Positions 59,701 through 64,000 of a stretch of DNA of 64,000 nucleotides are shown one piece after another (the first letter of the stretch is position 1; each line of letters starts with the position of its first letter). The position numbers were made by a program, and so were the translations under genes. The DNA is from Amphibalanus amphitrite. Taxonomy: Eukaryota; Arthropoda; Thecostraca; Balanomorpha; Balanidae. The notes beneath the pieces are model-generated. The model was not told the origin of the DNA, did no database searches, and saw only the letters and a program-made list of their open reading frames with translations. The stretch is taken from assembly GCF_019059575.1 (NCBI RefSeq), contig NW_024881825.1, positions 558,001 through 622,000 on the forward strand, in the 5' to 3' direction.

Positions 59701-62700
59701 TAACGATAAAACGATAAGAAAGGTTTACGATAACGATAAACGATAAACGATAAAAAATTCAACAAATTAACAGCGATAGCGATAAAACGATAAAACGATA
59801 ACGATAATTGTTTTTTTTTTAAACAGCGATAACGAAGCGACAAACGATACAACGATAACGATAATTGTTTTTTTAACAGCGATAACAAAAGCGATAAGAA
59901 ATAGAGCTTAAATAAGTGTACTTAAAGGTTATTTGCAGATCTATACACTAAGCAGATGGCAACAGGTTGCGCGCACATACTGTCGCGCGGCATACACTGT
60001 CGATCGTCTTCCATTTTTCCATCATCCCGTTTTACATTTTATCGTTTATCGTTGATAACTTTTGTAACTTGCGGTAAGTGGAGGAGCGATAATTTTGAAA
60101 ATTTAGCGATAAAGGATAACGATAACTGATTTACTTAACAGCGATAATTATCGTTTATCGTTTATCGCTCATCCTATCGAATGCGGAAACCACTGGGTGT
60201 GAGTAGGGGAGGGAGACCTCGCCCCGGGACAACAGGCATGAGTGAGGGGCGGGGGCGGGGGATAGTGCAGCGGACTCTACCGGACGGGCTGGTAGGAGAC
60301 GACTATTGACCATTCGCTACTTTTGACTGGGCCCTGTACTACTACCAGTTGGCCTGTGCAATGTTCTGCAACAATATATTTGTTCACATCTTCCAGTGAA
60401 ATTACAAACATGCCTTTGAGAGCTCTGCAAAAACTTAACTGAGTGTTCTCACAACAAGTCAGCGCCTTCAGTGCGAAGTATTGTTCAGAAGGCCAAAGTT
60501 CCCTCGGAGGACTCACCGCCGCCCGCAGGTCGCCGTTTCCGGTGAATAGCCTATGTGAGAGCTAACTACTTGATCGTGTACAACCTGTTCGCCACTGTTT
60601 TCAGTGAACAACTTCCGCGAGAGCTACCTGATCATGTACAACCTGTGGCAGCTGCTGGGATTCGCCGTCATCCTCGGCAAGCTGGCGTTCCGCTATAGAC
60701 TCGAGGGAGAGGGTGCGTACAGTACTTCTGCCGGGGTGGCGCTCTCAGCCTGCGCCTCGCTGGAATCGCAATACTTGGATTTGTGGTGGCTGCCTATGCT
60801 GCGATCATTTGAAAATTGAAATGTGCACGATGCATTATACTGCTATCTGTTATGTTTTAATATTGTAATAGTTCTGCGCTGGTGCTAATGCATAAAACAT
60901 AGACATAAATCTGTTCTACGCTAGCCCCGCCCGCTGCCCGCTGGTCTGACCGACCGCCCGCTGCTGCCAGACTCGATGCTGAAGGCCTACGACACGGTGG
61001 GCGTCAACATGAAGCTGGCGCAGGGCCTGCAGGTGCTGGAGATCCTGCACCCGCTCTTCGGCATGACCAGGGGCGGCGTGCTCGAGCCGCTGATGCAGGT
61101 ACGACTGTCAGGGACTGACAGATTCATTGCAGGGACTGTCGGGGTGCGCTACTCTGGGAGGGCGGGGCAGGGGGAGCGGTGCGCTACGGAACTGACTGGC
61201 TGAAATCTGTGTCGGACCAGCTTGGTTTTATCGGATTTCGCGCAATCTTATTTTACCAATGCATTCAAGAGTCTGATGGTGTGTTGTCAGGTGGCTGGCA
61301 GGAACCTGATGTTGTTCATATTGCGGTATTTGATGTCATATCTCTGTCTCAGGAGCCTGACGTTGTTCGCGGTGTTGTATTTGATGATTTATCCCCGTGT
61401 CTGTCGTCAGGTGACGGGCAGGAACCTGACGTTGTTCATATATTGCGGTATTTGATGTTGATTTCATATCTCTGTCTCAGGATCCTGACGTTGTTTGTGG
61501 TGCTGTATTTGATGTTATATCCCTGTGTCTGTCGTCAGGTGACTGGGAGAACCTGATGCTGTTCGTGGTACTGTATGCTGTGTTTGATGTCATATCTGCC
61601 ATATTTGATGTTATATCCCTGTGTCTGTCGTCAGGTGACGGGCAGGAACCTGATGCTGTTCGTGGTGCCGTATTTGATGTAATCTCTGTGTGTCGTCAGG
61701 TGACTGGCAGGAACCTGATGCTGTTCGTGGTGCTGGAGGGCGAGCCGAGGATGCAGACCAAGCCGGCCGTATTCTACCTGTTCGTCGTCTGGAGTCTGGT
61801 CGAGCTGGTCAGGTATGTCAGACTGGAGTCTTGTCAGGCAGACTGTACCTCCGGGGACCCGCACTGGCTACTGCACACTCCGTATCATCAGATCAGCTTT
61901 GCCTATAGCGCTGCTGTACTCCAGGTACCCGTATTACACGCTCCGTGTTATCAAATTAGTCATACCTTTTCCATTGTGCGTCAGGTTACCCGTACTGTCA
62001 AACCCGTGCTACCTGTCGCTCCGTATTACCAAATTAACCTCGACTATGTCGCTGTGCTCCAGGTACCCGTACTACACGCTGCGCATCATCCGGCGAGAAA
62101 TATCGTTCGTCACCTGGCTGAGGTACACCATCTGGATCCCGCTCTACCCGCTGGGCTTCATCACCGAGGGCGTCCTCTACCTCAGGTGAGAACGTACCTG
62201 CCGCTCTACTACGGAGTGCGCCCTGTACCTCAGGTGATACTATCTTTCAAGGCTGGATAGCGCTATACCATCTGCACGCTTTCGGTGCGATTCTGTTTGA
62301 ACTCTGGTGAGGCAGCCCCGCCTTAGCTCCGATAATTTACCTATCGTCTTACTCCTTTTGTGCCCAAGTGTATCTGGTGCATGTATTTTCCACAATTGTG
62401 TTGTAGGCTGATCTCTAACATAGAATTCACATAGAATTCTCGCCATCGGCACCCTCTGACAGGTACTGGGCAGTTCTATTATGTTAATTTTCTTTCTTGT
62501 TTACTTGTTTGATTTTACTTGGTTGGAGCTTGGTATTACTTTTAGTGGCTGCTCGATATAATGGCCAGGACTAAGCTAACGTGACCGAACCGGGTGGGGG
62601 ATGGTGCCTAGTGATAGGCTGTGGGCCTTTGTGCCATCTCCCCATAACACCACTGTCGTCAACATTGTTTCTAAATAAATGGTTGTTGTTGTTGTTGTTT

Positions 62701-63246
62701 TGACCGCGCCTCGTCCACCCGGCCAGGGCGCTGCCGTACTTTGAGGAGACAGGCCGCTTCTCCCTGGCCATGCCGAACGCAGCCAACATGGCCTTCCACT
62801 TCCCCACCGTGCTGAAGGCGCTGCTGCTCTGCGCATTCATGCCAGGTAGGCTTCATGGTGGCGGGGAGCTCTCGGATCACTCTGGGACAGTGGGTCGACG
62901 GTGGAGAGCTCTCCGAGCGCTCTGAGACGGTGGCGATTATCGATGTCACATCGAGCACCACCCATATTCTGTGCTTGACTTGTTTGGCGGTTGAATGATA
63001 GCTTTCACAGTGCCATTGAAAAAAATAATTATATTTTATTTGGTCTTCCCACTGTGCAACTGAAGCAGCCCGGTGAAATGTTCCCTCAGTCCTCCGTTTT
63101 GCCCCAGCTACCGGCTGCACCTCTCTGGCCCCGCCCTGACCTTGGGTTCCCTCTGCCGCCGTGTTACAGGCATACTTGTGGTGATGCGGCACATGTACCG
63201 GCAGCGACGCAAGGTCATCGGACCAGCAAAGGTCAAACAGCACTAG
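56800..63246 (+). CDS. HACD3: Very-long-chain (3R)-3-hydroxyacyl-CoA dehydratase 3-like (CS domain + PTPLA)
   Basis: Dehydrates 3-hydroxyacyl-CoA to trans-2-enoyl-CoA in the ER fatty-acid elongation cycle. Ten exons: 56800-56883, 57614-57730, 58043-58153, 59330-59453, 60605-60712, 60971-61098, 61700-61812, 62063-62185, 62727-62845, 63170-63246. All are GT/AG with consistent phases, giving 367 aa, close to the roughly 360 of animal HACD3. The start ATG has a purine at -3 only weakly (CACCGATGG) but matches the family N-terminus (FVYWSQTKTKVHL). Residues about 1-100 form the CS (p23-like) domain, including WWPHLTRQKTKLPWL; a charged linker follows; then about six hydrophobic segments. The dehydratase motif LRYTIWIPLYPLGFITEG is in exon 8, with catalytic Tyr290 and Glu297 seven residues apart, as in the family. 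The C-terminus KVKQH fits a KxKxx ER-retrieval signal. Its introns hold two MITEs and several junction duplications. Confidence 0.95.
57978..58042 (+). repeat. Duplicated acceptor of HACD3 exon 3
   Basis: TGTAACACGCT ... CCCCACACTCAGGAGACCCA (about 57979-58013) is immediately repeated as TGTAACACGCT ... CCCCACCCCCAGGAGACCCA, whose AG at 58041-58042 is the acceptor used in my model. The first copy also ends in CAG|GAGACCCA and could act as an alternative acceptor. Confidence 0.75.
58330..58475 (+). mobile_element. Small MITE family A, copy 3 (uninterrupted), HACD3 intron 3
   Basis: 146 bp, GCGGCGGAAC ... GTTCCGCCGCC, flanked by TA (58328-58329, 58476-58477). It contains the intact TTAA that is split in copy 2. 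It sits between two GTTGCCGATC-CTTAG/ATTAG sequences, so the target itself was part of a short tandem repeat. Confidence 0.85.
59414..59655 (+). repeat. Tandem copies of the exon 4 end and donor site
   Basis: Exon 4 ends GGGACAACAGGC|GTGAGTGAGG at 59453. The intron repeats this junction as GAGACAACAGGCTTGAGTAG (about 59482), GTGACAATTATAGGCGTGAGTAG (59522), GGGATAACAGGAGTGAGTG (59569), and a longer copy with GGCTCCTGCAGGAGGAGACC ... GAGACAATAGGTGTGAG (59623-59663). Another copy (GGGACAACAGGCATGAGTGAGG) lies beyond the MITE at about 60224. At least five copies. Confidence 0.8.
59664..60195. mobile_element. hAT-like MITE rich in CGATAA, HACD3 intron 4
   Basis: The ends CAGTGCTTTCCGC and (complement) CAGTGGTTTCCGC are inverted. 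The exact 8-bp duplication GGTGTGAG is at 59656-59663 and 60196-60203. The interior is dominated by CGATAA repeats in one orientation on the left and TTATCG on the right, so the whole element can fold. 532 bp, non-coding. Confidence 0.88.
61265..61699 (+). repeat. Tandem copies of the acceptor and start of HACD3 exon 7
   Basis: The real exon starts at 61700 after GTCGTCAG, reading GTGACTGGCAGGAACCTGATG. Upstream copies with the same TGTC/GTTGTCAG|GTGxCxGGCAGGAACCTGA core begin at about 61290, 61410, 61537 and 61636. Each is followed by TTGTTC and a GTATTTGATGTCATATCTCTGTCTCAGG-type spacer. At least four upstream copies keep 20-35 exon bases. Confidence 0.85.
61915..62062 (+). repeat. Tandem copies of the acceptor and start of HACD3 exon 8
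   Basis: Exon 8 starts GTACCCGTACTACACGCTGC after CTCCAG at 62062. Copies in the intron: CTCCAG|GTACCCGTATTACACGCTCC (about 61919) and CGTCAG|GTTACCCGTACTGTCAAACC followed by CTCCGTATTACCAAATTAACC (about 61980). Each copy carries an AG acceptor. Confidence 0.8.
62186..62240 (+). repeat. Duplicated exon 8 end and donor
   Basis: Exon 8 ends CTCTACCTCAG|GTGAGAACG. About 50 bp on, CCTGTACCTCAG|GTGATACT repeats the junction. Confidence 0.65.
62565..62700 (+). mobile_element. Possible retroposon remnant with (TTG)n tail, HACD3 intron 8
   Basis: A GC-containing segment ending in AATAAATGG followed by five to six GTT/TTG units looks like the 3' end of a truncated non-LTR element or SINE. No frame is recognisable and no target duplication was identified, so this is only a suggestion. 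Confidence 0.3.
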
Positions 63247-64000
63247 GAGACGGGACGCGCCTGGGCAGAGGAGGGGTCTCCGGTCAGTCAGTGGCGGAAG
63301 GGAAACACGAAAACATCACGCGTGAAAAGAACGTTTATCGAAACAAGTGCGGGGTGACTGAATCACTGATGTAGAGGAGTGTTTTCGGATCGATTCGTCA
63401 ACGATTTTTGTCTTCTCAACTAGTGTTTCTCATCTGTTCTTTTTTTACTTTTTAAACATTTCTCGGTGCTTATTGATAGACTCGGCTCTGATCAGTGTCA
63501 GCTAGTCCGCCGGTACCAGCTGTTTCGCCGGCTGTCCGCTGGATGGCAGCACTGCCGGGTCGCCGCGCGGACCGCAGGAGTAGGTGACCGTGGTGATGTG
63601 ATATCAGGTGGAAGTGGGTCGTGTCTATCTCCCCGGATGGTCGGTGGTTCACCTACTGTCCTCCAGCGCGCCGCTGACCAGCCGACCGACGGGCGCCCCG
63701 CCCAGCGGCGGCAGCGGGGTAGTGGGCGCAGCGAGCTCGCTACCGTTCACGGTTACTGGCCGGTGGTAGGGGCGTACAGTCCCCTACCGCTGGACTCTCC
63801 CTCCTGGACCGCTGACCGGCTGCAGCGGCAGACGTAGTTCGGGTCTCGGGCCGGCCACTTGGGAGGCAGGTGGAGACTGATGAGATGCCTCCGCCGCCCC
63901 TCTCTCCCTCCCGCCTCTGTGTGGTCGGTGTAGGGGGCTAATCTGGGTCGTCAGCTGCCTGTTCAGATGCCGCCGGCGCGGTGCTATTCCCTGCTCAGAG
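63247..64000 (+). other. 3' UTR and downstream region of HACD3
   Basis: No AATAAA was seen on the + strand in this stretch, so the transcript end is not placed. No other gene is recognised. Confidence 0.4.

Overview
The window is eukaryotic nuclear DNA. It holds parts of three intron-containing animal genes embedded in a large amount of repeats. The style of the genes, the Notopleural/CG8170-like serine protease and the mix of Ty3/Gypsy, I-type, Tc1/mariner, hAT-like and piggyBac-like elements suggest an arthropod. A crustacean is a guess from general character; no sequence comparison was possible here. Coding exons are GC-rich, while introns and intergenic DNA are full of minisatellites.

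Layout. 1-3645 is the 3' part of an alpha-tubulin gene on the + strand, with a 1.8 kb non-autonomous DNA transposon in an upstream intron. 4459-20778 is a complete nine-exon secreted trypsin-like serine protease on the - strand, convergent with tubulin. Every exon boundary has GT/AG sites and all phases agree, giving 716 aa with signal peptide, a Cys-rich clip-like module and a full His/Asp/Ser triad. One of its introns carries an intact Ty3/Gypsy retrotransposon with identical LTRs, 14 bp from a 5' splice site. 20.8-56.8 kb has no host gene that I can support. It contains a MITE with an internal hairpin (21.8 kb), a tandem duplication of a roughly 1.2 kb block full of minisatellite and GA tract (22.7-25.2 kb), an intact Tc1/mariner-type DD37E transposon (25.6-26.9 kb), a second intact Ty3/Gypsy element with 146-bp LTRs (30.8-35.5 kb), a hAT-like element filled with a 20-bp minisatellite that reverses orientation (37.4-39.2 kb), two overlapping perfect palindromes (43.2 kb), a full-length but mutated I-type non-LTR retrotransposon (45.6-51.2 kb), and a nested palindromic MITE/piggyBac-like cluster (54.8-56.0 kb). 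56800-63246 is a complete ten-exon HACD3-type 3-hydroxyacyl-CoA dehydratase gene on the + strand (CS domain plus PTPLA domain, 367 aa).

The most unusual signal is shared by the two complete host genes, which are unrelated. Many of their introns contain tandem, decaying copies of the adjacent exon/intron junction. Acceptor-side copies carry the AG plus the first 10-40 bases of the exon. Donor-side copies carry the last bases of the exon plus GT. The copies are restricted to splice boundaries and resemble the raw material predicted by the model of intron gain through tandem duplication of AG|GT segments. Several transposon boundaries are also exact enough (target-site duplications, and one empty site in a paralogous copy) to be read directly from the sequence.
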